This document shows, one piece after another, positions 47,619 through 59,519 of a stretch of DNA of 64,000 bases (its first letter is position 1; every line of letters begins with the position of its first letter). The stretch covers positions 19,566,283 through 19,630,282 of the forward strand of contig OU612066.1 in the NCBI GenBank assembly GCA_914767715.1. Reading direction: 5' to 3'. A program made the translations under genes and the position numbers. Below the pieces are notes generated by a model. The model was not told the DNA's origin. It saw only the letters and a list, made by a program, of their open reading frames with translations, and searched no databases. Origin of the DNA: Membranipora membranacea (lineage: Eukaryota; Bryozoa; Gymnolaemata; Cheilostomatida; Membraniporidae).

Positions 47619-50600
47619 TTACAAGGAATCCATGAGAGACAGTTTTTTCGTTGTGACGGTCATTCCCCCATCACTTCCGTTTGATCCGGGTTCATCACTT
47701 TCACTGTGAGATCCCAGCACATCTACCTCATCTGCAACAATAGAAAGATAAATATATTTACATACAACTGTGCGTATAAGATGTCAAGTTTCTATGACGA
47801 TCCCTAGATCCCTAGATGCTTTGTAAGTAAAATTGACCAACTTACTATATATAACACTGCCAATCATGAGTGACGCATCTAAATGCTGGTCATGAGATGA
47901 ATACATCAGCATGACGATTGATTCTGATGTAAATTATTCATTGGAGCAACAGCCAGAGTCAACTGATTGCTATTAGACCTTGAAGATTTCAATGTCCTCC
48001 TTCAAGTTATGTGGGAACAATATGCAGAAATGACCAATTATTTAGCTGAAAGATCCCTCACTTCAATTTTGCAAGGATAAAGTCATAAATAAAAAAACAA
48101 TTCAACAGTAACACATAATTGCGCAAATAAATTTATGAAAAAACATTTACCACCATGATAACCCCAATTTAAAAAAAACAAATTGAGTTATTTACTGGAG
48201 ACTTCATTGAAATGACACAAATACTGTCACAATAATGGGGCTCTTACGAACTATGTCAAATTGATGGGTAAAAATATCTTAGGATTGATTATTTAATGAC
48301 TATTTTTTATACAAGACTTGAAATCTTGTGGTGAGATCTTAGAGTCTAACAGTCTTGTGGGGATTGCACAAGCTTGCTTTTTCCCTATATTTTCTAATAA
48401 AAAATATGCCACACCTTGTTGTTGTAGGTTGTTTTGCCCATACCAAGGAGTTGGATCTGGACAAAAAAACCATTCATAGTTGAAATCTCAAAAGCAGGTC
48501 AAGAAAAGTCCATGTGGCCTTGGATATTTGATCAAGTCTACGACCGGGGCAGGTATGTCAAGGAAAATTACTTATGACTGAAAGCCTACCCAGTGGTGCC
48601 CGCATTTCTCCCACCAGGCATATCAGCAAACCACTTGAGTCATATGAGTATATACAGTATAAGCTGGTCAATTCAGACTATATAATTCAGAAATCCTGTT
48701 AATTCAGACAAGGAATATTGGTCCCTTCAGCCAGATCCCAATGCATTCTAATGTCACTTAAATCCGACTCTGCTCAATTAGAACAAATTTTTGTTATCCG
48801 AGAGGTTTGAATTAAGTGAGCTGCACTCTTCTACAACATACCTGGTTCCTCAGTAGACACGGATGCAGTAGAAGTGTTGGACACAGTACCAGTGGAACAC
48901 TCGCTGATCGTACGTTCTGCTCGTGAATTTCTGTACATCTTGGCATTCTGGAGAGCATCCAATCTTCTCTTAAGGTATCGCTGCTCCCTGAACAGATTCT
49001 CCTGAATCATTAGCTGCTTTTTGTCTTTCTCTTCCAGCGCCTGTAAAAAAGGTTAGATAAATATGAGACAAGCACTTAATATATTCTGACAATGCGAGAA
49101 ACAGTGGGGTCTTTCAATTTGAATGGGCGACGCATTTTTAACCAAATCATCAATATAACTTGGCTCAAATTCATCGCTCAGTGGTATTTCAACAAGGCAA
49201 AGTCGTTCCAATATCCTACTCTGAGCAGATATATAGTTCCATCAAGCAGTGACAGAGTAAGATATCAAGCAAGACTCGCTCATCTCATCAAGAAACAAAC
49301 AGATAGCATTTTTGCCATTTTCGATTTCAAGACCCCCCAGTATGGTTTGGGTCTAAGACCACCCACTGTGAAAGCTTTGTCCTGATACTGTACGTGTCAT
49401 AAGCTCATTCTCTTTCATGTCATAACAAGCTTATTAAGTAGGACAAAGCTATGATGAAACTTGACATTCATTTATTCAGTTTGTGGTTATCATGGAAAAT
49501 CCAGTGACCAGCGGAACAGTGATTGTGTAGGAGTAGTAATATACACTGTTGGTGTGATGGATTGTTCCATAGTACTCATCGAGCAACAATTCTATCTTCC
49601 TGTGACCAAAATAGCTCTATTTTTCTTGTTGATGATGATAGAAAAAACCACTGACTTTCCACACATCGATCAGACCAAGGAACTATTTCTCCTGTGAGTG
49701 ATAGTCCAACGATCCGACGTACATGATAAAGGTCCAATATAACGCTGATATTTTACTCGTTCAGAATTCTCACATACAATCACACCTGTATACTGAGTAT
49801 ACTATACCAGGTGAATGTGATTTACATTTACGCAACATTCCTGAATTGTATTGAATTTAAACGCTTTGCGTGAGTGTAAACTCTTTATCATGCCTGTAGA
49901 GGTTAAACTCCTCATTTGGTGCCGCAAATAGGAAAATGAGGGAAAATTTGAAGAAAATCTAAGATGACATGAGTGTGAACGCAAAGAATTGATCAGCATG
50001 TTTGGACCCACTATCACACAATGGTGGCGGCAATAATACGTATAATAATAATAATACGTAATATGTATTGCAAAGTAGTGCCAATTTAATCTTATCCAAT
50101 CTTCATTTTGGAATTCCAGTCTGAACTTGTTGAGCACGCAAGGGGATTTTCCACAGGGATTTTTTTACACATTGCACAATGACCCAGTTTGCCTGCGTGG
50201 CGTCAACGTGTCAGGACCGGAGGATTTAGGATTATTGCTTTATACTATGTTAATGTATATATCTCTGTGAAATATGTTTTTACTATTAAATCTAAAATAT
50301 GATATATCATACATTTTGATGACTGTTTCGTTGATTGATTGCCGCATAGCTAAGCAATGAACTATTTGAGCTAAGTATTGGTTATCATGTTTCTGGAGAC
50401 ACATTGCCCTTCAAGTCTCGAGCACATCAAACTGCTCACCCTGCTAAGTTATACAATACAAAAATAGAGGTAAGATTTCCAGGCCTGAAATTTCAGCTCA
50501 AGATTAACCTAAGGCCGTGCAAGGCTGATTTTCACACTAAACCGATTATGAGTATTCATGGAGATTAAGTGCTGTCATCAAACTACTGAAAGGGGATAAT

Positions 50601-53600
50601 CTATTTACATGTCCCTGATTCACAACTCTGACACGAACTACATGTCGGGCATCCTTGAGGTGGCTACGCCCTAACCACCAAGCAACAATCTTAGTCAGAG
50701 AGTGCTAATTAAAGTGTATATATATGCTTTATTTATATGGTATTGGTGCCGGGCTTTGTAGGTTTCCCTCCCCTCTCTGGGCAATCCAGTGTGACACAAG
50801 CAACAAAGTATCTAGTCAGCAAAGTATACACTAAGTAGTTGGAAAGTCTGTCACAAATGGCCAGCATAAGACCGAGACACATAAGCTACCCATATTATCG
50901 ATAAGTAGCATAGTCATATAGTCACTACCGAGAACCCTAGATAGCAACATGTGGTCAAACTGCACCATGTTACCCGGGGTTATGTAATCGTGTGTAACCA
51001 CATTCTGATACAGCCGTAAACAACTTACAGTGATGCATCATGATTAGGGAGAAAGTATAAGTAGGGCAAAGTGCATGATTATCATATATTCTCCGAGTCA
51101 TTGCTCCAAGTACTGGCAAAGTGTCATTTATGATTATAATATACGATTAGATTAGAGTTATGTAATCACCACATCACCAAGCAGCCATGACCAGAAACTG
51201 ATCAACCATCTTTGTGCATGTGTTTCTTTTTGTTGTTGTTGTTGTTTCAGAGCGGAGCTGTTTATAACATTTGACCTTTACTGAGTTTGACTGGAATGCA
51301 TCAACGGTCAGCAGTTTGCAATCTTTTATGCTTTGACTGACAGAGCAGAACATCATTCTCGATTGACTGATGTCACAAGTGGCTATAATGGAGTACAGCA
51401 CTGTTCTTGCAGTTAGCCAGTCTAACTTGATACAGCCGAACGCTTTCAATTAAATTTTCTTATCGTTGAATTCAACATCTGTGCGAATCATGTTACTGCT
51501 TTTTTTCCACAGCCCCTCATGTATCAGTTTCCTTTGATAGTGGGCTGATCGCATGACTCATGAGACTTGAAGCTGAAAACTGATGATAGTAGTATGGTAT
51601 GAATTACATTTACTGCACCTTCATGACGGCCGATAACATGTAATTCAGTAGACTAAATTCATCAGAGTCAGAGTGTTACTTTCACCCGCCAAGGATTGCC
51701 CTCCACACTAATCCTCACTGGACAGCATGTTCTATCACACTTAAACTTACAAGACTATACGACTTCTATCCCAAAGGCGCCACTGTCCAATCTGTGCCTA
51801 TGTTGTTCTAGTAAGAACTCCAAACTAAATAACTTATTAAGATATCATTCAATCATTAGGCAACACTTCATTGACTGGTTTTGAGTGATGATAGTCAAAA
51901 CCAAGTCTGGTCTTACCCTTATGAATGCTTTAGCTTTAGTTAGCAGGCCAAGTGTAGTGTGCTTAGACGCCTCAGAGCCTAGTGGTACCATCTCTTTCAG
52001 CTTTTCCAGGCAATACCGAAGATGAGCTCTCCTGTAAAATCAAAAAGAAACTTCCTGACTTAGAGCAATATGGTGAGTTACAATCATCTGCCTGTTGAAA
52101 CAGAGAATTGCAGCAACAGTAGGCCTAGTATGCTTCATTATTTGGAACTGATCAATCAAACTAGTAGCTGGATGGCGAGTGTTACACTTGAAGTTCTTCT
52201 GTCTCATGCTGCTAGTTATCAGGTCATATTACAGTGCATAAAAAATCCTTCCTAAAAACCTGACCCACCAAGTCCCAAATAACCATACCAACACTGTCAT
52301 GCCACATATTGTACATTTTATGCAGTCTTCTGTGAAGCAGGTTTGTCCCTACTGGTACCACCTAGATTTTACGTTACTGCCCATCACAAATTTGACACCC
52401 ATTAAATCAGATTCCCAGGCAACAAAAAGGTTTCAGATCATTAATTTGCCATAAGCACCCTATAAATTCTCATTTCACCGACAACCATCAAATGAATTCT
52501 CATATAGCCACAGGTATTACCATCAATCTTGTTCCATATGACGTGGTGCGGTGGTAGAACGTGAGGCCAGCATGCATTTCCCTTATTTTTACGCATGGTG
52601 TTTCCCATAAAGAATGTGTTCTTTGACCCTCATATCAGCAATCCCTAGATTCCACAAGAAATGCTTTAGGGCCTGTACTGATATATGACCGGCGTTTTCA
52701 ACTCACATTGTAGCTCAAAATCAATTGAGCACATTATGGGTCCACTGCATTGGTATGGGGCTTATTACACTTTAAATTAGCTAACATTTTACTGGTCAAA
52801 GGACCTCCACTTATTGTAGGGCAGCACAGTCACTTTAGCAATAGCTCTGCTGCTGTTGCAGAAGTATGTTACTACACTTTAGATATGCTATCACCCACTC
52901 ATGCTGGCAGCCCTTATGATTAGTTCAATGAGTTCGAAGTTCATTATAGCAGGGCCTGCCTACGCAGCAAATTATCTCAACCCAGTAACTACTCAGCTGT
53001 TAATAGAACACGTGTCCAAACCATGTGGACTAGTAGTACTGTGTATTGTATCAAACAATGGGCTCAGTAGGTAATTAATCATTCTTGGCTATTCGATTCA
53101 AACTTGCGTCTACTAGTACTGGCACAAGATCAATAAATAGTTGTCTGTCGTTTTTTCAGGTCATAGTCTTTATTCAACAAAAGTTACTGAGGAATTTGCA
53201 AGCAAACAGGATGGTGTATATGACCTGGCTTGGATTGAGCAGCCATAATTGGGACAGTTAATAACTGGTGGAGTGGAATGATCGTACCACACCTTTTAAA
53301 TTATAACTACAATCAGTTAGATTCTGCGAACTTTGACTAATTGCTGGTTTGAACTGAAGAAAATATCTCGAAGTGCTGACAAGCCTTCACTCAGGACATT
53401 CCGATGATGGAATAATGGCACGATGTATAGGCCAGTGGGCGCTTTAGAGTCATACTGGAGTCAAGTGTAACAACACCAATCAACCAAACCAGGAGTCAAG
53501 TAGTCCAAGTGCTAAACTATTTGAGCCGGTAAAAAGAATTAGAGCCCTGGCATTCCTAAATCAGCTTAATAATAACTATCATTATTCACAAAGCAAAGGT

Positions 53601-55346
53601 ATAGATAACATGGTAGTGTTACACTCCTACATCCAGTCATCGACCCTTCAGCAACAAAATCATGGGCCAACATAATATGAAAATCACAGTGATCACACAA
53701 GAAGGCAAGTATTATCATGTACATGTATACATAATACATACCTGTTTTTCTCCAGCTCATTATGTGTGCTTCTAAAAATAGAAAGGAGAAGCTATTGTAC
53801 GCCCGATTTTTGTGTAATAATGGAATATCGTGTAACTTTTCTCTATTTTATAGATCACTGTAAGAGAGTATCGATCAATGGTCACGCATTAAACACCATG
53901 GACCACTTCTCTCTTGCCGATAATTTCCACAACACCAGGAAGTTAATATAACTTGAAGGCTTTAATGTGTGTGTAGCGCTGGCTCTGAGATACAGAGAGC
54001 AATGGTTGAAGTCAAATAGAAATACAAGAAAATACCAGCTTGAACGGAATCATCATAAGGTCTTCTGAGGGCATTGGTACATTATAAGTCACATGCCACG
54101 TGCTAACAATAGGTTATGAGCATCATTGTGGCAAGTTCAAAGTACCATGCCCGGCTGTAAATCGTCCAAGCCTACACTTTGGCCTACCAGTGCCCTCACA
54201 TGACATGACATAGACAATCCGATAGTTAGGCCAAATAAGAGAGACTGCTAACCTGCTTCCCTGAGATTTTCTGAGACTGCTTGGCGATGATGAGAGTTTA
54301 TCATTAGCATTGTTTAGATGATCGTGATTGTGACCGTCAGGTATAGGTAGTGGACATGCGTATCCGTGTTCGGCTTCTATGAGGAGCATAAAAGAAAGAA
54401 TAACATAATAACATAAGAACTAACTCAGCAACCAAATACAATAAAATAGCATATTATCCACATACTTTCGAGTATGAAACATAATGAAAAATTGCCGATA
54501 TTACTTCCAAGCGCCTTGGCTGTGTAGGCAGAGCCTTCATTGCCAACGAGGAGACCACTTTCCTTTATGGGTTGGGGTGATGAAGAGTTCATGTCAAATA
54601 TTGATTTAACGATGATTGGAAAATTTCTTAATTCAAGGTACTAGGATGGCAGAATTAGAATTATGTCAGTCCAGTGCAAACAAGTTGAGGCCCAAAATAG
54701 CTGGTTCGATCCCATTTTATCAGCTCATACCATATCATGGCAGCGTTATTGATGATGAATTGCGTATCAGTGGAATTTAGCATGATATTATTGTTGCAAA
54801 CACCCATTTCTGCATAGGCCTAATAGAACTCAGGAAATACACACATCATGATGATCATGATGCTTGCAAAAATCACCACCAGGGTCATTCAATATGGTGA
54901 CAGAGAGAAGGTTCGCATGTCAATTTATCGTCGATATTTACTCATTCATTGGTCAAGGACTACTCTAAAGATTAATAAAGAGAATCAAAGAGGAGCGATT
55001 CGTCTTAATTCTAATTTGGAGGTAGTGCAAATACTCCCAGTCCTATCAGGGAGAATTCTTCCTGGTCCTCCTATTCATTTCAATTTTCATTCTAGCTATC
55101 CCTCAATGTTGACTGCATCAATGAGTTGACTGCATTAAAAATACATACTAATCTACTCAAAGTCAAGTCATTGAACTGACACAAAAACCACAACAACACA
55201 AAGCTTCAATCAATTAATTAAAACCATGTATGTATGAATGATAATAAATAAAGATGATATTTATTATTTTATTATTTGCTGGATTACTTACCTCTTTCTC
55301 TTCTTTCTAGATACTCAGCTGCTTGTAAAAGTTGGGCTATGCTCAT
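47619..55346 (-). CDS. MXD: MXD/MAD-family bHLH-zip repressor (MAX dimerisation protein)
   Basis: Six exons on the minus strand: 55292-55346, 54253-54376, 53742-53771, 51917-52031, 48842-49040 and 47619-47731 (211 aa). The first exon encodes the SIN3-interaction helix ([21 protein letters not shown] across the splice). The basic region [13 protein letters not shown] and the helix-loop-helix ([29 protein letters not shown]) are typical of MXD1-4, followed by a leucine zipper and an acidic Ser-rich tail. MXD proteins pair with MAX at E-boxes and recruit SIN3-HDAC to oppose MYC. It diverges from the Maf-type gene with 576 bp between start codons. A possible alternative first exon lies at 54479-54592. 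Introns carry MITEs of families M1 and M2. Confidence 0.95.
48653..48829. mobile_element. MITE family M2, copy 2
   Basis: TACAGTATAAGCTGGTCAAT at the left and GAATTAAGTGAGCTGCACT at the right, colinear with the copy at 57513. It is in the last MXD intron. Confidence 0.8.
49103..49340. mobile_element. MITE family M1, copy 2
   Basis: Left end AGTGGGGTCTTTCAATTTGA, right end CGATTTCAAGACCCCCCAG. The interior is partly alignable with copy 1 (ATATAGTTCCATCAAG). It is more diverged than the other copies and lies in an MXD intron. Confidence 0.75.
54479..54592 (-). CDS. Candidate alternative first exon of MXD (lacks SIN3 domain)
   Basis: From an ATG at 54592 the minus strand reads [13 protein letters not shown] and stays open into donor-like sites (GGAA|GTAATA near 54499; CGAAA|GTATGT further on). 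Both are in the phase needed to join the exon at 54376. Such a transcript would encode the bHLH-zip without the SIN3-interaction helix. Support is phase and position only; no homologue is recalled. Confidence 0.3.
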
Positions 55347-55922
55347 TCTGAAGTTTAAGATTATTTGAGGCTTAACTGTTGAGGATATAAACAGATAAAT
55401 AATAAGTTATAAGAGATTAAATACAATATTAAGTTTGCTCAAAGTACTATTCCTGCCAGCTACCTAACCCCTCTTCCCACTCTGATTCACCAGGGCATTA
55501 CATTTTGGAACATGATTTCTGATTGGCTAACCTTTGCAAAAAATGTTTTGTTTTACAGAAACTGACCAATCCTCCCATACAATACATTCATCATAAAATG
55601 CCATGTGACTATGACATCATTTAATCAAAACAATGGGGCGTCTCAATGTCGCACCTATCCACCACAATTTTATTGTGCTGTAGGGTGCGAGTTGATGGTA
55701 TACACTAATCGCACCCTGATGGTTATGGGATGCTATTTCATTGGTCTAGAAATTTGTCACCATCCAATGAAAATGTCTCTAAGATGCTTGCTTTCTGAAT
55801 AAATGCAGCAACTTGAAGAGTGTGTCAACTTAAAACTCAAGGTCATACACCAGTGCTCGAAAAAAAGAACTGCTACTCTACTGAGATTGAATATCTTCTG
55901 TGACAAGTGGACCGTTCCGATA
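55347..55922. promoter_or_regulatory. Divergent promoter region of MXD and Maf-type genes
   Basis: There are 576 bp between start codons. An upstream in-frame ATG for the Maf gene is at 55803. No TATA box or CpG-rich block stands out. Confidence 0.5.
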
Positions 55923-58864
55923 ATGTTCACTGTACCAAAGTCTTCAAATTTCTCTAGAATAATACTCGCTAGTGGCTCCCCGAGGCGGAAAGAGATACTC
56001 AAAGATAAAGGCGTAAGTAAGGACCAGTAGAGTAACGTCACAGCAGTCAATCATACATCAATCTATTTATGACTTCACGGATACGTACTACTCTTGTTGT
56101 AGGCCTAAGTTCTAACTGTTACTCAACCAAGGGGCCTGTTGCCCATCACTCCAAAGTCAACTGTTTAACCACTATCATTGGTAGCTTAAACAGAACGACG
56201 ATGGTCATCTGCACAGCAATTAGACCCGAGCCATGATTTGCACCCGGGTTTGCAAGCAGTAGCAGTGAACCACACCACAGTTCCAGTGTGGTTGATACCA
56301 ATTTAATTCATACTAACCAACATTGGATATGATTGGCTGGGTACCATCTGTTGTGCTTAAAATTTGTCCGGTTATGACCATCTGCCACACATCTCTATAA
56401 AAGGGCCATATGTTTATGACCAATACCCATCCAGCTGAGTCAATCAATGACTGAAAACCGTACCTCATTTCAAGTAAAAGCACATTTTTAGCTTGAGCTA
56501 TATCAAATGTAGATTGTCACCTCTGAGTTTGCCCTTGAAACTGGTCTGAGATCGAGCTGAAACTTAAAAAATGACCGTCGTCGACGGGAATCGTACTTGG
56601 GTTATCCAAAAACAGTATAACTAACCACAGGCCTTTGTGATGATATGAAATAATATGTTGACATTAATTGCGATGCAGGGATCATCAATAAGGTGAAAGC
56701 TCATCACTGCATCTGGATATTATGACATAACACCTGGGCCCAAATATACAGTCAAGTTCAGCTCAGATAAGTCTTTCCCTGTCTTACCTTATTTTTTCTC
56801 TATTCAATAGCATCATATTTCCCTGAACTTGAATCATCAATACATATATTTGTTTATCCATCTAGTTGAGTGATTTACATGTTGTCGCACACTCAGGATC
56901 ACATGCGTCCATCTTGATGATTTATAACCTATTTTTAAGGGAATCCTAGACTTGATTATCCAACCATCGACCTATGAAGAGGAGTGTAAAGGATTGTTTG
57001 ACCCTACTAAAGTATATGATTACATTACTGGGATAGCACATGGCAAAGTACTACAGGTAGGATAGTTGAGTTCCACATTTACCTGCGGTTGCTAAGCTTA
57101 TATACTTATCCAAATGGTCTATTATATCAAATTTTGTTAATATTACTGGGCTAGGAGAGGAGTAAGCTTTAGCAATAGAGGCTAAAAAATGAAATTAATT
57201 GAACAAGGAGAAGATAACTTAAATCCCCCATATTATGTATAACAGCCAAGGGTACTAGGGCTCTGTAATATGTTTATTAGTATGATTGTTGTATTGAGGT
57301 AGCACAGGGAGATAAACAGAAGGCTAGTGCTGATTACAGCAACACACTTTACATTGGATCTGATACCGTTGTGCTACAAGGAGGTAAAATATTTGAGAAA
57401 CCTACTAGCAAAGAAGATGCTCTCTCCATGCTGAAAAAGTAAGTCCTGATTCCTAACAACCCTAATATTCAATTTGTCACAATTCCTACCCGTAGAATAC
57501 TTGATTAGGTATACAGTGTAAGCTGGTTAATTCATACTTTTTAATTCAGAGCTCCTGTTAATTCAGACAAGGGAAATTGGTCCCTTCAGTCAGATCTCAC
57601 AGCATTCTGATGTCTCTTCATGTCATTCAGACTCTGCTCAATTAGGACACATTTTTGTTGTACCCAGAGGTTTGAATTAAGTGAACTGCAGTGTAGTTAT
57701 GAATGGGGAACAAGTTATCCATAGTTATGCTCTACGGTAGTTCTATCTTGTACAGAGTGGAGGGTTTTCTGCACTTGACGGAATGAATTGTGGCAACCAG
57801 CTGGAAGCCAATCACAATGTCATAGCTTTTATAAATCATTGGCCAGTCTAGTTTACAGTTTTAGAGTGAAACTAAAAACTGATATGCAGACAATATTGTC
57901 CATTACAAGTAACAAACATGAAAATTATCTTATGTTGCATTTGGATGATTCTATGTTGGTTCCTCACCGCCATGTACATTAAAAATCTGATATTCAACAC
58001 TAGAACACCAAAATTGCTGTCATAGATTGTCATTGTTTAAAAATATTATATCTTATGGCATTTGTTAGATAAAATATCATTCTTAGTTTTAGAGATACGC
58101 GCACACACAAGGTCTGTTCAGGAGTTGTATTACTTGTACCTAACATGTCTTCAAGTAATGGCTCAGATGCTTCAAAGTTTTATTCACACACTTTTCATGA
58201 GACGACTGATGTCAAATTTTCCCAATGGTGTACCGATCAAATGTTGGAAGGATATGTAGATACTGGTGAACCAATGTGCGTATATTTATTATTATTTACT
58301 ATCACTTGCACATGTCCTTAACTAGCCTGTATTGACAAGCTTTACTCCGTGGTGAGGGGGGGGTTCCCCACCCCCACCAAAAAAGACAGGGGGTCTTTCA
58401 ATTAGAATGAGCAAGTTATCACTATCACATCGTTAATAATAATCACTCACTTGGTCCTTCAATTAGGCGAAATCGTTCCCAAATCGCTCACTCAGACTGT
58501 GTACAGTTCCGTCAATGACTGGGCGATTCACAAGCGAGAGTCTAGCAGATTTGGCTGTTTCTATTGGAAAGACCCTCCTCGCTAGTCCTCAAAATACATT
58601 TAAGATCTGAGTTGTCCCATTTTAATCAGAGTGGGCATAACTCCAAACATTATAAGCAATAAAATTGTATTATTTTTTTGTTATGTTTGTAGGGATAAAG
58701 CAGGAGGTTATGGTATACAGGGACTCGGATCTCAACTCGTCGAAAGTATCAATGGTGACTTTTACAATGTAATGGGTTTCCCTTTAGCAAGATTCTGCCA
58801 AGAGTTGAACAACTTTATAGAGAACCTAGAAAAATTACCAAACAATATGTTTTCAAAGTCATGA
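55923..58864 (+). CDS. Maf/ASMTL-type nucleotide pyrophosphatase
   Basis: Five exons (55923-56012, 56940-57056, 57299-57438, 58093-58275, 58693-58864) join in phase into 233 aa. It matches the Maf half of human ASMTL: the P-loop-like [20 protein letters not shown] with the catalytic Asp, [35 protein letters not shown], and [10 protein letters not shown] at the end. Maf enzymes hydrolyse non-canonical or modified NTPs to the monophosphate. The methyltransferase half of vertebrate ASMTL is absent, since the stop follows directly. An in-frame upstream ATG at 55803 would add 40 residues of no known domain; the inner Met fits the family length. Three repeats lie in its introns. Confidence 0.93.
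57513..57694. mobile_element. MITE family M2, copy 3 (best preserved)
   Basis: ACAGTGTAAGCTGGTTAATT at the left and TTGAATTAAGTGAACTGCAG at the right; it is colinear with copy 2 over its whole length. It lies in intron 3 of the Maf-type gene. Confidence 0.82.
58323..58390. mobile_element. Truncated copy of Mutator-like MITE M3
   Basis: TAGCCTGTATTGACAAGCTT resembles the M3 end at 18992. G and C runs follow, and the sequence then meets the M1 element at about 58387, which probably interrupted it. Confidence 0.55.
58387..58580. mobile_element. MITE family M1, copy 3
   Basis: CAGGGGGTCTTTCAATTAGA at the left and TTCTATTGGAAAGACCCTCC at the right. The interior matches copy 1 (CAAATCGCTCACTCAGA). 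It lies in intron 4 of the Maf-type gene. Confidence 0.8.
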
Positions 58865-59519
58865 CCTGATATATTATGCACAGTCTTTGATGTGTGCGTT
58901 TTGCATGTCATTTGCACAGACACTGCTTACACAATCATAACTTCAATAAACACAGCAGCACACTAACAATGTCTTAGCAGACTGAACACTTGTATACTAG
59001 ACCTGACTGATTCGCGAGTGAGTAACACACTCTAATTGATTCTAATTTCTGTAACAAGCACTTTGCTCTGGTATATGAATGACGGTTTTATTCTGTAAAG
59101 AAGAAATGTCTTTTTTTCACTCATGTATTAAATATTCCATATAAACCTGTATAAAACCTACTGACTGAAGAGAATATTAGCTCACTATATTATAGAAAAA
59201 AAAACAAACATTCTGGTCGGTGAATCATGTGAATGATAATATAACTGATCACAAAAGCTTCGTTGTTAAAAAATCAATCTGACAAAGTTTTAGGAAGGAA
59301 TAAGCACTGCAGTTGAGAGATATTATAAATGCAAAAGTAGTATTCAAAAGCATCAAAAATTGAAATGAATAAACTTAGGTTTTGGTATAATGGCTTTGAT
59401 CACACATATTAATATGTACAGTCTGTAAACAATGCTTTTCTGGCATCGACAACCCAATAAAAGCTCCATGGAAATATTATAATATATATAATTTTTGTAT
59501 AAAAAGACGATATTTCATG
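58865..59519. other. Convergent 3' flanks of the Maf-type and TIR-like TPR genes
   Basis: There are 655 bp between stop codons. AATAAA for the Maf-type gene is at 58945-58950. No AATAAA is obvious close to the minus-strand gene. Nothing else is recognised. Confidence 0.55.
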
